Origin: [Enterobacter] lignolyticus SCF1
GTDB lineage: Bacteria > Pseudomonadota > Gammaproteobacteria > Enterobacterales > Enterobacteriaceae
Length of the DNA: 64,000 nt
Direction of reading: 5' to 3'
NCBI RefSeq assembly: GCF_000164865.1
Contig: NC_014618.1
Location: 434,001-498,000 of the forward strand
The notes under the pieces are model-generated. The model made no database searches. It had not been told where the DNA came from and was given only the letters and a program-made list of their open reading frames with translations. Positions 1-9,538 of this stretch are shown here, one piece after another. Position 1 is the stretch's first letter. Every line of letters begins with the position of its first letter. Position numbers and translations under genes: made by a program.

Positions 1-1096
<1,096 letters not shown>

Positions 1097-1114
1097 TTTT
1101 TTCGCATATTTTTC

Positions 1115-1143
1115 TTGCAAAGTTGGATTGAGCTGGCTAGATT
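1115..1143 (+). promoter_or_regulatory. Candidate alpha-operon promoter
   Basis: TTGCAA (1115-1120), a 17-bp spacer and TAGATT (1138-1143) form a plausible sigma-70 promoter. Transcription would start near 1150, giving a leader of roughly 90 nt before rpsM, which fits the known size of the S4-binding alpha leader. The -10 box lies inside the terminator hairpin, so terminator and promoter share the same DNA. No start site can be proven from sequence. Confidence 0.55.
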
Positions 1144-1159
1144 AGCCAGCCAATCTTTT
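1127..1159 (+). terminator. Terminator-like hairpin between spc and alpha operons
   Basis: GCTGGCTA (1132-1139) pairs with TAGCCAGC (1143-1150) around a 3-nt loop, extended by ATTG/CAAT across one bulged A, and followed by a short T run (1156-1159). It would end part of the spc transcription. In E. coli some read-through into the alpha operon occurs at this position. Confidence 0.7.
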
Positions 1160-1265
1160 GTATGTCTGTACGTTTCCATTTGAGTATCCTGAAAACGGGC
1201 TTTTCAGCATGGTGCGTACATATTAAATAGTAGGAGTGCATAGTGGCCCGTATAGCAGGCATTAA
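1150..1265 (+). promoter_or_regulatory. Alpha-operon leader pseudoknot (S4 translational operator)
   Basis: The leader before rpsM keeps the parts of the known S4-binding pseudoknot: hairpin CTGAAAA (1189-1195) with TTTTCAG (1201-1207), and a second helix TGTACG (1167-1172) with CGTACA (1215-1220). The structure encloses the rpsM ribosome-binding site (AGGAG, 1232-1236) and GTG start. From established work on E. coli, free S4 binds here and traps the 30S subunit on the RNA, repressing S13, S11, S4 and L17 while sparing alpha. The limits given are approximate. Confidence 0.85.
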
Positions 1266-1599
1266 CATTCCTGATCAGAAACATGCTGTGATCGCATTAA
1301 CTTCGATCTACGGCGTCGGCAAGACCCGTTCTAAAGCCATCCTGGCTGCTGCGGGTATCGCTGAAAATGTTAAGATCAGTGAGCTGTCTGAAGGACAAAT
1401 CGACACGCTGCGTGACGAAGTTGCCAAATTTGTCGTTGAAGGTGATCTGCGCCGTGAAATTAGCATGAGCATCAAGCGCCTGATGGATCTTGGTTGCTAT
1501 CGCGGTTTGCGTCATCGTCGTGGTCTCCCGGTTCGCGGTCAGCGTACCAAGACCAACGCACGTACCCGTAAGGGTCCGCGCAAACCGATCAAGAAATAA
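1243..1599 (+). CDS. rpsM: 30S ribosomal protein S13
   Basis: S13 sits in the head of the small subunit and contacts the P-site tRNA and bridge helices to the 50S. The 118-residue product starts at GTG (1243) behind AGGAG; the start MARIAGINIP is the usual one. The helix-two-turn-helix region and the basic C-terminal tail rich in Arg/Lys (GPRKPIKK) that reaches the tRNA are present. First gene of the alpha operon and the direct target of S4 control through the leader pseudoknot. Confidence 0.98.
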   Translation: MARIAGINIPDQKHAVIALTSIYGVGKTRSKAILAAAGIAENVKISELSEGQIDTLRDEVAKFVVEGDLRREISMSIKRLMDLGCYRGLRHRRGLPVRGQRTKTNARTRKGPRKPIKK

Positions 1600-1612
1600 T
1601 CGGGGTGATTGA

Positions 1613-2005
<393 letters not shown>

Positions 2006-2038
2006 CGCTTCGTTTTCCAGGTTTGTTGGAGAAAGAAA

Positions 2039-2659
2039 ATGGCAAGATATTTGGGTCCTAAGCTCAAGCTGAGCCGTCGTGAGGGCACCGACTTATTCCT
2101 TAAGTCTGGCGTTCGCGCGATCGATACCAAGTGTAAAATTGAACAAGCTCCTGGCCAGCACGGTGCGCGTAAACCGCGTCTGTCTGACTATGGTGTGCAG
2201 TTGCGTGAAAAGCAAAAAGTTCGCCGTATCTACGGTGTGCTGGAGCGTCAGTTCCGTAACTACTACAAAGAAGCAGCACGTCTGAAAGGCAACACCGGTG
2301 CAAACCTGTTGGCTCTGCTGGAAGGTCGTCTGGACAACGTTGTATACCGTATGGGCTTCGGCGCCACTCGTGCAGAAGCACGCCAGCTGGTTAGCCACAA
2401 AGCAATTATGGTAAACGGTCGTGTTGTTAACATCGCTTCTTATCAGGTTAAAGCGAATGACGTTGTCAGCGTTCGTGAGAAAGCGAAAAAGCAATCTCGC
2501 GTGAAAGCCGCTCTGGAGCTGGCTGAGCAGCGTGAAAAGCCAACCTGGCTGGAAGTTGATGCTGGCAAGATGGAAGGTACGTTCAAGCGTCAGCCGGAGC
2601 GTTCTGATCTGTCTGCGGACATTAACGAACACCTGATCGTCGAGCTTTACTCCAAGTAA
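2039..2659 (+). CDS. rpsD: 30S ribosomal protein S4, alpha-operon repressor
   Basis: S4 is a primary 16S binding protein that starts 30S assembly, part of the mRNA entry helicase, an rRNA antitermination factor, and the translational repressor of its own operon. The 206-residue product starts MARYLGPKLKLSRREG, keeps the N-terminal zinc-less S4 domain and an S4-type RNA-binding fold around residues 95-155 (VYRMGFGATRAEARQLVSHK). Full family length. Its binding site is visible upstream of rpsM. Confidence 0.98.
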   Translation: MARYLGPKLKLSRREGTDLFLKSGVRAIDTKCKIEQAPGQHGARKPRLSDYGVQLREKQKVRRIYGVLERQFRNYYKEAARLKGNTGANLLALLEGRLDNVVYRMGFGATRAEARQLVSHKAIMVNGRVVNIASYQVKANDVVSVREKAKKQSRVKAALELAEQREKPTWLEVDAGKMEGTFKRQPERSDLSADINEHLIVELYSK

Positions 2660-2684
2660 AGCTTAGTACCAAAGAGAGGACACA

Positions 2685-3674
2685 ATGCAGGGTTCTGTGA
2701 CAGAGTTTCTAAAACCGCGCCTGGTCGATATCGAGCAAGTGAGTTCGACGCACGCCAAGGTGACCCTTGAGCCTTTAGAGCGTGGCTTCGGCCATACTCT
2801 GGGTAACGCACTGCGCCGTATTCTGCTCTCATCGATGCCGGGTTGCGCGGTGACCGAGGTTGAGATTGATGGTGTACTGCACGAGTACAGCACCAAAGAA
2901 GGCGTTCAGGAAGATATCCTTGAAATCCTGCTCAACCTGAAAGGGCTGGCGGTGAGAGTTCAGGGCAAAGATGAAGTTATTCTTACTCTGAATAAATCTG
3001 GCATTGGCCCTGTGACTGCAGCCGACATTACCCACGACGGTGATGTCGAAATCGTCAAGCCGCAGCACGTGATCTGCCACCTGACTGATGAGAACGCATC
3101 TATCAATATGCGTATCAAAGTTCAGCGCGGTCGCGGTTATGTGCCGGCTTCTGCCCGAATTCATTCGGAAGAAGATGAGCGCCCAATCGGCCGTCTGCTG
3201 GTCGACGCCTGCTACAGCCCTGTAGAGCGTATTGCCTACAATGTTGAAGCTGCGCGTGTAGAACAGCGTACCGACCTGGACAAGCTGGTCATCGAAATGG
3301 AAACCAACGGCACAATCGATCCTGAAGAGGCGATTCGTCGTGCGGCAACCATCCTGGCAGAACAACTGGAAGCTTTCGTTGACTTACGTGATGTACGTCA
3401 GCCGGAAGTGAAAGAAGAGAAACCAGAATTCGATCCGATCCTGCTGCGCCCTGTTGACGATCTGGAATTGACTGTCCGCTCTGCTAACTGCCTCAAGGCA
3501 GAAGCTATCCACTATATCGGTGATCTGGTACAGCGTACCGAGGTTGAGTTGCTGAAAACGCCGAACCTGGGTAAAAAATCTCTTACCGAGATTAAAGACG
3601 TGCTGGCCTCTCGTGGTCTGTCTCTGGGCATGCGCCTGGAAAACTGGCCGCCGGCAAGCATTGCTGACGAGTAA
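2685..3674 (+). CDS. rpoA: RNA polymerase alpha subunit
   Basis: RpoA is the assembly platform of RNA polymerase and the contact for UP elements and activators. The 329-residue product has the N-terminal dimerisation domain (about 1-235, with [13 protein letters not shown]), a flexible linker, and the C-terminal domain (about 249-329) that binds UP-element DNA with the 265-region (RSANCLKAE) and the 296-302 region (NLGKKSLTE). These are the surfaces that would meet the A-rich UP element of the rRNA promoter at about 14580-14638. Normal length. Confidence 0.98.
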
Positions 3675-3714
3675 CCGGATCACAGGTTAAGGTTTTACTG
3701 AGAAGGATAAGGTC

Positions 3715-4101
3715 ATGCGCCATCGTAAGAGTGGTCGTCAACTGAACCGCAACAGCAGCCATCGCCAGGCTATGTTCCGCAATATGGCAGGTTCACTGGT
3801 TCGTCATGAGATCATCAAGACGACCCTGCCTAAAGCGAAAGAGCTGCGTCGCGTAGTTGAGCCGCTGATTACTCTTGCCAAGACTGATAGCGTTGCTAAT
3901 CGTCGTCTGGCATTCGCCCGTACTCGTGATAACGAGATCGTGGCAAAACTGTTTAACGAGCTGGGCCCGCGTTTCGCGAGCCGCGCCGGTGGTTACACTC
4001 GCATTCTGAAGTGTGGCTTCCGTGCAGGCGACAACGCGCCGATGGCATACATCGAGCTGGTTGATCGTGCTGAGCCGAAAGCAGAAGCAGCTGCAGAGTA
4101 A
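3715..4101 (+). CDS. rplQ: 50S ribosomal protein L17
   Basis: L17 binds 23S rRNA near the peptide exit tunnel. The 128-residue protein starts [17 protein letters not shown] and ends in the acidic/Ala-rich tail usual for enterobacteria (EPKAEAAAE). Last gene of the alpha operon, 40 bp after rpoA, and followed at once by a strong intrinsic terminator. Confidence 0.98.
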
Positions 4102-4114
4102 TCTGCAGTGAATT

Positions 4115-4142
4115 AAAAAAACCCGCCCCGGCGGGTTTTTTT
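4115..4142 (+). terminator. Alpha-operon terminator
   Basis: ACCCGC (4121-4126) pairs with GCGGGT (4131-4136) around CCCG, with an A run before and a T run after (4136-4142). It is a classic intrinsic terminator 14 bp after the rplQ stop. Confidence 0.95.
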
Positions 4143-4207
4143 ATATCCTCAGAGCCCCCACTTACCTACAATATCTGTATTCTTTTTGTTCACCTCGGGG
4201 TGTTGCC

Positions 4208-4576
4208 ATGTGGTTGCTCGACCAGTGGGCGGAACGTCATATCGTTGATGCTATGCGCAAGGGCGAGCTGAATAATCTTCCCGGCAGCGGTGAACCGCTG
4301 GCGCTGGATGATGATTCCCATGTCCCTATCGAACTGCGCGCGGGCTATCGGTTGCTCAAAAATTCCGGCTGTTTGCCACCGGAGCTTGAACAACGCAAAG
4401 AAGCGATCGAGTTACTCGACATACTGAAGGGTATTCGACGGGAAGATCCGCGGTACCAGGAGGTCAGCAAACGTCTGACGCTGCTTGAAGTGAAGCTGCG
4501 GCAGGCCGGGCTGAGTACGGATTTTCTTCATGGCGCGTATGCTGATAAGCTCACGCATAAAATCTCCGAGGAGTAA
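4208..4576 (+). CDS. yhdN: DUF1992 family protein YhdN
   Basis: Conserved enterobacterial protein of 122 residues, the normal length, belonging to the DUF1992 (DnaJC28-conserved) family. The start MWLLDQWAERHI and the motif NNLPGSGEPLALDDDSHVP are the family signature. No membrane segments or catalytic motif can be seen, and the biochemical role is not known. It is separated from rplQ by a terminator and is joined to zntR (4-bp gap, with the zntR ribosome-binding site inside its last codons), as in E. coli. Confidence 0.93.
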   Translation: MWLLDQWAERHIVDAMRKGELNNLPGSGEPLALDDDSHVPIELRAGYRLLKNSGCLPPELEQRKEAIELLDILKGIRREDPRYQEVSKRLTLLEVKLRQAGLSTDFLHGAYADKLTHKISEE

Positions 4577-4580
4577 TACT

Positions 4581-5006
4581 ATGTATCGCATTGGCGAACT
4601 GGCGAAGCTGGCGGGCGTAACGCCGGATACCATTCGTTATTACGAAAAGCAGCAGATGATGGATCATGATATTCGCACCGAAGGCGGCTTTCGCCTGTAT
4701 ACGGACAGCGACCTGCAGCGCTTGCGTTTTATCCGTCACGGCCGTCAGCTCGGATTTACCCTTGAGGCGATCCGCGAATTATTGTCGATCCGTATCGATC
4801 CTGAACATCATACCTGTCAGGAGTCGAAAGGGATCGTTCAGGCACGGCTAAGCGAAGTGGAAGCGCGTATTGAAGAATTACAAACGATGCGGCGCTCGCT
4901 GCAGCGACTGAACGACGCCTGCTGCGGCACCGCGCACAGCAGCGTTTACTGCTCGATTCTTGAAGCCCTTGAGCAGGGCGCGGAAACCAGCAAACCTGGG
5001 TGTTGA
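4581..5006 (+). CDS. zntR: Zn(II)-responsive MerR-family activator ZntR
   Basis: ZntR activates the zinc/cadmium exporter gene zntA by untwisting its promoter when zinc binds. I chose the ATG at 4581, behind GAGGAG (4568-4573), because it gives the standard 141-residue protein MYRIGELAKLAG; the frame is open further upstream but lacks family similarity there. The winged helix (residues 1-70) is followed by a dimer helix. The metal ligands Cys79, Cys114, Cys115, His119 and Cys124 are all present. zntA is not in the window. Confidence 0.97.
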   Translation: MYRIGELAKLAGVTPDTIRYYEKQQMMDHDIRTEGGFRLYTDSDLQRLRFIRHGRQLGFTLEAIRELLSIRIDPEHHTCQESKGIVQARLSEVEARIEELQTMRRSLQRLNDACCGTAHSSVYCSILEALEQGAETSKPGC

Positions 5007-5063
5007 TTATTTTCAGACCCAGGACTACACTCGCGGCGATTTACACTCACATCTGGAGACACC

Positions 5064-5279
5064 ATGAGCCGGTATCAGCACACCAAAGGGCAAATTAAGG
5101 ATAATGCGATAGAAGCGTTATTGCACGATCCGCTGTTTCGACAGCGCGTGGAGAAAAATAAGAAGGGGAAAGGAAGCTATCAGCGCAAAGGAAAACAAGG
5201 TAACCGGGGTAACTGGGAGGCCAGTGGCAAGAAAGTGATTCGCTTTTTTACCACTGGCCTTCTGCTTTCTGCGGCCTGA
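5064..5279 (+). CDS. arfA: Alternative ribosome-rescue factor ArfA
   Basis: ArfA recruits RF2 to ribosomes stalled on mRNA without a stop codon, as a backup for tmRNA. The 71-residue frame MSRYQHTKGQIKDNAIEALL has the basic, KGKGSY-type middle region that enters the empty mRNA channel. The 3' end of the gene contains a long perfect hairpin (5218-5260), the hallmark of arfA: cleavage there makes a nonstop mRNA, so ArfA is only produced stably when tmRNA fails. The hydrophobic tail FFTTGLLLSAA encoded beyond the hairpin marks the full-length form for breakdown. The stop abuts the mscL stop on the other strand. Confidence 0.96.
   Translation: MSRYQHTKGQIKDNAIEALLHDPLFRQRVEKNKKGKGSYQRKGKQGNRGNWEASGKKVIRFFTTGLLLSAA
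5218..5260 (+). promoter_or_regulatory. arfA intragenic RNase III / termination hairpin
   Basis: AGGCCAGTGG (5218-5227) is perfectly complementary to CCACTGGCCT (5251-5260); inside it AAAG/CTTT can add more pairs. It lies within codons 52-66 of arfA, upstream of the stop codon. In E. coli the equivalent hairpin is cut by RNase III and also stops transcription, both giving nonstop arfA mRNA that tmRNA normally clears. Confidence 0.9.
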
Positions 5280-5690
5280 TTACGAACGCTTGTTTTGTTC
5301 TTTCAGCAGATCGCGAATCTCGGTAAGCAGAACTTCTTCTTTTGACGGCGCTGCCGCGGCTGCGGGCTCTTCTTTTTTACGGTTGAGCTGGTTCATCAGC
5401 TTAATTGCCATAAAGATGGCGAAGGCGACGAGGACGAAATCAAAAATATTCTGAATAAATACGCCATAGTGCATGACGACGGCCGGTACATCTCCCTGCG
5501 CTGCGCGTAGCGTGATGGCGAACTGTTTGAAGTCTACACCGCCAATCAGAAGCCCGAGCGGCGGCATAATAATATCGGCAACCAGCGACGAGACAATCTT
5601 ACCGAATGCTGCGCCGATAATGACACCCACCGCCAGGTCGACAACATTTCCACGCATCGCGAATTCGCGAAACTCTTTAATAAAGCTCAT
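5280..5690 (-). CDS. mscL: Large-conductance mechanosensitive channel
   Basis: MscL is a homopentameric inner-membrane channel that opens under extreme membrane tension and releases solutes during osmotic downshock. The 136-residue protein has the N-terminal amphipathic helix MSFIKEFREFAMRGN, TM1 with the pore-lining VVDLAVGVIIGAAFGKI, a periplasmic loop, TM2 (about 74-100) and the C-terminal helical bundle. It lies downstream of trkA on the same strand and ends exactly where arfA ends on the opposite strand. Confidence 0.98.
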   Translation of the reverse strand: MSFIKEFREFAMRGNVVDLAVGVIIGAAFGKIVSSLVADIIMPPLGLLIGGVDFKQFAITLRAAQGDVPAVVMHYGVFIQNIFDFVLVAFAIFMAIKLMNQLNRKKEEPAAAAAPSKEEVLLTEIRDLLKEQNKRS

Positions 5691-5774
5691 TTTATTCTCC
5701 TTGAACCTGCTGACATTTATTAGTTTAACAAATGTTTAGTCATTTTCCATTACACAGCGTTGCTCAGCAGATAA

Positions 5775-5807
5775 TTATTAACCCCTTCATATTTCAGGGG
5801 TTAATAA
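5775..5807. repeat. 12-bp inverted repeat downstream of trkA
   Basis: A stem of 12 bp, with TTAACCCCT (5778-5786) facing AGGGGTTAA (5796-5804) and flanking A/T pairs, around a 9-nt loop. It lies directly behind the trkA terminator on the minus strand, so trkA transcripts meet two hairpins in a row before mscL. It may be a back-up terminator or an mRNA end-stabiliser. Confidence 0.6.
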
Positions 5808-5830
5808 AAAGGGCGCCGTTGGGGCGCCCT
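5803..5830 (-). terminator. trkA terminator
   Basis: On the minus strand AGGGCGCCC and GGCGCCCT form a GC-rich stem followed by TTTTT (5806-5810 on plus). It is 7 bp after the trkA stop and separates trkA from mscL. Confidence 0.85.
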
Positions 5831-5836
5831 GGGGAA

Positions 5837-7213
5837 TTACAGGAAGAAGGGGCTTGGCTGGAAAAGCCGCTCGACGTCGGTAATAAATTTTTTATCCGTC
5901 AGGAACATAATTACATGATCGCCCTGCTCGATACGCAAATTATCGTTCGCAATAAGAACCTCATTACCCCGTACGACGGCGCCAATAATCGTACCCGGCG
6001 GCAGCTTAATATCGTCGATAACCCGGCCAACCACGCGTGACGTGCTTTCGTCGCCGTGGGCCACCGCTTCGATGGCCTCAGCGACGCCGCGCCGAAGCGA
6101 AGACACGCCGACGATATCCGCTTTACGTACGTGGCTCAGCAGAGCCGAAATGGTTGCCTGCTGAGGCGAGATAGCAATATCAATGACGCTGCCCTGCACC
6201 AGGTCTACATAGGCGCGACGCTGGATGAGTACCATCACCTTCTTGGCGCCCATGCGCTTGGCGAGCATGGCGGACATAATATTGGCCTCGTCATCGTTGG
6301 TGACGGCGATAAACAGATCGACCTGATCGATATGCTCTTCTGCCAGCAGCTCCTGATCCGACGCATCACCGTAGAAGACGATGGTATTCTGCAATTTTTC
6401 AGCCAGCTCAGATGCCCGCTGCTGATCGCGCTCGATAAGCTTCACGCTATAGTCTTTTTCAAGACGACGCGCGAGCCCTGCCCCGATGTTCCCTCCGCCG
6501 ACCAGCATAATCCGCTTATACGGTTTTTCGAGACGCTGGAGCTCGCTCATCACCGCGCGAATATGCTGCGAGGCGGCGATAAAGAAGACCTCATCGCCGG
6601 CTTCGACAATGGTTGAGCCCTGGGGACGGATAGGTCTGTCATGGCGAAAAATCGCCGCGACACGGGTGTCGATATGCGGCATGTGTTCACGCATGGTCGA
6701 CAACGCGTTACCGACCAGCGGGCCGCCATAGTAGGCCTTCACCACCGCGAGGCTCACTTTGCCTTCGGCGAAGTTAACCACCTGCAGCGCGCCCGGATAC
6801 TCAATCAGACGGTATATGCTGTCAATGACCAGCTGTTCTGGTGCGATAAGGTGATCGATGGGGACGGCATCGGAATTAAAAAGCTTCTCCGCATCGCGGA
6901 CATAGTCCGGCGCGCGGATGCGCGCAATGCGGTTTGGCGTATTGAACAGGGAGTAGGCCACCTGGCAGGCGACCATGTTCGTTTCATCTGAACTGGTTAC
7001 GGCAACCAGCATGTCGGCATCGTCCGCCCCCGCCTCGCGCAGGACGCGCGGGTGTGAACCATGGCCCTGAACGACGCGCAGGTCAAACTTATCCTGCAGG
7101 CTGCGCAGACGATCGCCATTGGTATCGACAATGGTGATATCGTTGTTCTCGCCTACCAGGTTTTCTGCCAGCGTACCGCCGACCTGTCCGGCCCCAAGAA
7201 TGATAATTTTCAT
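5837..7213 (-). CDS. trkA: Trk potassium uptake regulator TrkA
   Basis: TrkA is the NAD(H)-binding cytosolic subunit that gates the TrkH/TrkG potassium channels. The 458-residue protein has two tandem RCK modules: GAGQVGGTLAENLVG at the N-terminus and VGGGNIGAGLARRLE near residue 238, each a Rossmann dinucleotide site followed by a TrkA-C domain. Length is standard. It is the last gene of def-fmt-rsmB-trkA, 21 bp after rsmB, and has its own terminator. Confidence 0.97.
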   Translation of the reverse strand: MKIIILGAGQVGGTLAENLVGENNDITIVDTNGDRLRSLQDKFDLRVVQGHGSHPRVLREAGADDADMLVAVTSSDETNMVACQVAYSLFNTPNRIARIRAPDYVRDAEKLFNSDAVPIDHLIAPEQLVIDSIYRLIEYPGALQVVNFAEGKVSLAVVKAYYGGPLVGNALSTMREHMPHIDTRVAAIFRHDRPIRPQGSTIVEAGDEVFFIAASQHIRAVMSELQRLEKPYKRIMLVGGGNIGAGLARRLEKDYSVKLIERDQQRASELAEKLQNTIVFYGDASDQELLAEEHIDQVDLFIAVTNDDEANIMSAMLAKRMGAKKVMVLIQRRAYVDLVQGSVIDIAISPQQATISALLSHVRKADIVGVSSLRRGVAEAIEAVAHGDESTSRVVGRVIDDIKLPPGTIIGAVVRGNEVLIANDNLRIEQGDHVIMFLTDKKFITDVERLFQPSPFFL

Positions 7214-7234
7214 CAGTCGTCGCCCGTTATCCTG

Positions 7235-8524
7235 TTACCGTTTGATGAGCTTAGCGTAAAAGAAGCCGTCACCTTCATCTGCCGCCGGGAGATTTTGCAG
7301 CCCGGGTTGCTCCGGCGTTCCTGTTTCGCTGAGTACCGCGTCGCCGGTACGCTTCAGGAAGGCCGCGATCTGCTCCGCGTTCTCCTCCGGTAAAATGGAG
7401 CATGTCGCATAAACCAGCGTACCGCCAGGCTTCAGGTGTGGCCAGACGGCATCCAGAATTTGCGCCTGCAGCAGCGCAAGCTCGGCGATATCGCGGTCGC
7501 GGCGCAGCCATTTTATGTCGGAGTGACGGCGGATAACGCCCGTCGCGGAGCAGGGTGCATCCAGCAGAATACGATCGAACTGTCGCCCATCGCACCACTG
7601 CGACGGATAGCGGCCGTCACCCTGCTTAACCTCGGCCTTCATGCCCAGACGCTTGAGGTTGTCATACACGCGGGAAAGCCTTTGCTCATCAATATCGACG
7701 GCCAGAACGTTCGCCTCAGGAGCCACTTCCAGAATATGGGTGGTCTTACCGCCGGGCGCCGCGCAGAGATCGAGGATTGTCTCCCCGTTTTCCGGCATCA
7801 GAAAACGCATACAGCCCTGGGCTGAGGCGTCCTGCACGGTGACCCATCCGGCATCAAACCCGGGCAACGCCTGAACGGACGTCGGTGTTTCGAGCCTTAC
7901 CGCGTCTGGGTAGCGTGGATGGGTATACCCTTTAAGCCCGGACGTTTCCAGCAGAGTCAGCCAGGCATCACGGGTATGATGCGTGCGGTTGACGCGCAGC
8001 CACATTGGCGGGCGCTGGTTATTGGCCTCCAGAACGGCCTGCCACTGCTGCGGGTAGGCTTTTCTGATGCGTTTAACCAGCCAGTCCGGATGCAGGAAGC
8101 GGCTGTCGCTGGTCGCGAACTCGGCCAGCAGCGCCTCCTGCTGACGCTGGAACTGGCGCAGTACGCCGTTTATCAGCCCTTTTAGCTGAGGACGTTTGAT
8201 AGCGACGGCGCCCTCAACCGTTTCGGCGAGCGCGGCATGCGCAGGGATACGGGTATGCAGCAGCTGGTACAGACCCACCATAATCAGATAGTGGACGGTG
8301 CGCTGTTTTCCGGTCATCGGGCGGGACATCAGTTGAGTAATCAACCAGTCCAGCTGTGGGAGCGTGCGTAGCACGCCAAAGCTCAGCTCCTGCAGCAGCG
8401 CCCGGTCTTTGTCGGCGACTTTCTGCTGTAAAGGCGGCAGAACGTTGCTTAACGACTGGCCCTGCTCTACGACTTGTTCAACGGCCTGGGCGGCCAGGCT
8501 GCGTAAGTTTTGATGTTTTTTCAT
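7235..8524 (-). CDS. rsmB: 16S rRNA (cytosine-967-C5)-methyltransferase RsmB
   Basis: RsmB (Sun/Fmu) methylates C967 of 16S rRNA with S-adenosylmethionine. The 429-residue protein has an N-terminal NusB-like RNA-binding domain (about 1-140) and a C-terminal methyltransferase domain with the SAM loop LDLCAAPGGKTTHILE, the motif IV loop DAPCSATGV and the catalytic-cysteine loop YATCSILPEEN. The expected E. coli length is 429. It follows fmt after 52 bp, within which a hairpin with a short T run is seen. Confidence 0.97.
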   Translation of the reverse strand: MKKHQNLRSLAAQAVEQVVEQGQSLSNVLPPLQQKVADKDRALLQELSFGVLRTLPQLDWLITQLMSRPMTGKQRTVHYLIMVGLYQLLHTRIPAHAALAETVEGAVAIKRPQLKGLINGVLRQFQRQQEALLAEFATSDSRFLHPDWLVKRIRKAYPQQWQAVLEANNQRPPMWLRVNRTHHTRDAWLTLLETSGLKGYTHPRYPDAVRLETPTSVQALPGFDAGWVTVQDASAQGCMRFLMPENGETILDLCAAPGGKTTHILEVAPEANVLAVDIDEQRLSRVYDNLKRLGMKAEVKQGDGRYPSQWCDGRQFDRILLDAPCSATGVIRRHSDIKWLRRDRDIAELALLQAQILDAVWPHLKPGGTLVYATCSILPEENAEQIAAFLKRTGDAVLSETGTPEQPGLQNLPAADEGDGFFYAKLIKR

Positions 8525-8536
8525 AAGCGCAAAAAT

Positions 8537-8562
8537 GAAAAGGCCCGGCAGTACCGGGCTTT
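8537..8562 (-). terminator. Possible attenuator hairpin between fmt and rsmB
   Basis: On the minus strand AAAGCCCGG (8554-8562) can pair with CCGGGCCTTTT (8540-8548), with a 5-nt loop and T-rich sequence after it. The position inside the def-fmt-rsmB-trkA operon suggests partial termination that lowers rsmB-trkA expression relative to def-fmt. Confidence 0.5.
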
Positions 8563-8576
8563 AGAGATAATTAATA

Positions 8577-9524
8577 TCAGGCGAGACGGTTACCGGGAAT
8601 AAACCACTCCCGGCGTGAATTCAACAGATCCTGGGCGCTCATCGCTTTTTTGCCCGCAGGCTGGAGCGATTGCAGACTCAGAATACCGTCGCCTGTTGCG
8701 ACCTGAATACCCTGCTTGCTGGCGTCGAGGATTGTGCCCGGCTCGGCGTTGACAGGGCCCGGGAGCGCCGCCGCTTGCCATACTTTTACCGGTTGACCGT
8801 CGATTTCCAGCCAGCTCATCGGCCACGGATTAAATGCCCGGATGCAGCGTTCAATTTGAGCCGCGGAAAGCGTCCAGTCGACGCGGGCTTCCTCTTTGCT
8901 CAGCTTCTCCGCATAGGTAACCTGTGATTCATCCTGAACTTCGGGTCGCGTTGCGCCCTCCGCCAGCTGTTTTAGCGTGGCGATAAGCCCCTGCGGCCCC
9001 AGTTCGGCCAGTTTGTCATACAGCGTCGCGCTGGTGTCCTGGGCGGTAATCGGGCAGGACAGCTTGTAGAGCATATCGCCGGTGTCCAGACCAACATCCA
9101 TCTGCATGATGGTCACGCCGGTTTCGGCGTCGCCAGCCCACAGCGAACGCTGAATTGGCGCCGCGCCGCGCCAGCGCGGCAGCAGCGAACCATGAACGTT
9201 GATGCAGCCCAGGCGCGGCATATCCAGCACGGCTTTAGGCAGAATCAGGCCATAGGCCACCACAACCATAACGTCGGCATTGAGCGCGGCAACGAGCTGC
9301 TGGTTTTCCTGCGCACGCAGCGAGACGGGTTGGAAAACCGGCAGACCTTTTTCTTCCGCCAGCACTTTGACCGGGCTTGGCATGAGTTTTTTACCGCGGC
9401 CCGCGGGCCTGTCGGGCTGAGTGAACACGCCGACGACCTGGTGGCCGGACGACAACAGCGCGTCAAGATGACGCGCTGCAAAGTCAGGGGTACCAGCGAA
9501 AATGATGCGAAGTGATTCTGACAC
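8577..9524 (-). CDS. fmt: Methionyl-tRNA formyltransferase
   Basis: Fmt puts the formyl group on initiator Met-tRNA from 10-formyl-tetrahydrofolate. The 315-residue protein starts with the Rossmann core (LRIIFAGTPDFAARHLDALL), has the folate-binding and catalytic motif NVHGSLLPRWRGAAPIQ, and an OB-fold C-terminal domain (from about residue 205) that holds the tRNA. Normal length. It is 14 bp downstream of def, whose enzyme later removes the same formyl group. Confidence 0.98.
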   Translation of the reverse strand: MSESLRIIFAGTPDFAARHLDALLSSGHQVVGVFTQPDRPAGRGKKLMPSPVKVLAEEKGLPVFQPVSLRAQENQQLVAALNADVMVVVAYGLILPKAVLDMPRLGCINVHGSLLPRWRGAAPIQRSLWAGDAETGVTIMQMDVGLDTGDMLYKLSCPITAQDTSATLYDKLAELGPQGLIATLKQLAEGATRPEVQDESQVTYAEKLSKEEARVDWTLSAAQIERCIRAFNPWPMSWLEIDGQPVKVWQAAALPGPVNAEPGTILDASKQGIQVATGDGILSLQSLQPAGKKAMSAQDLLNSRREWFIPGNRLA

Positions 9525-9538
9525 GTTAGTTCTTGTCC

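Noticed and set aside
5280..5836. Possible sRNA between mscL and trkA
   Set aside because: Only two hairpins are seen; no promoter facing into the gap could be supported.
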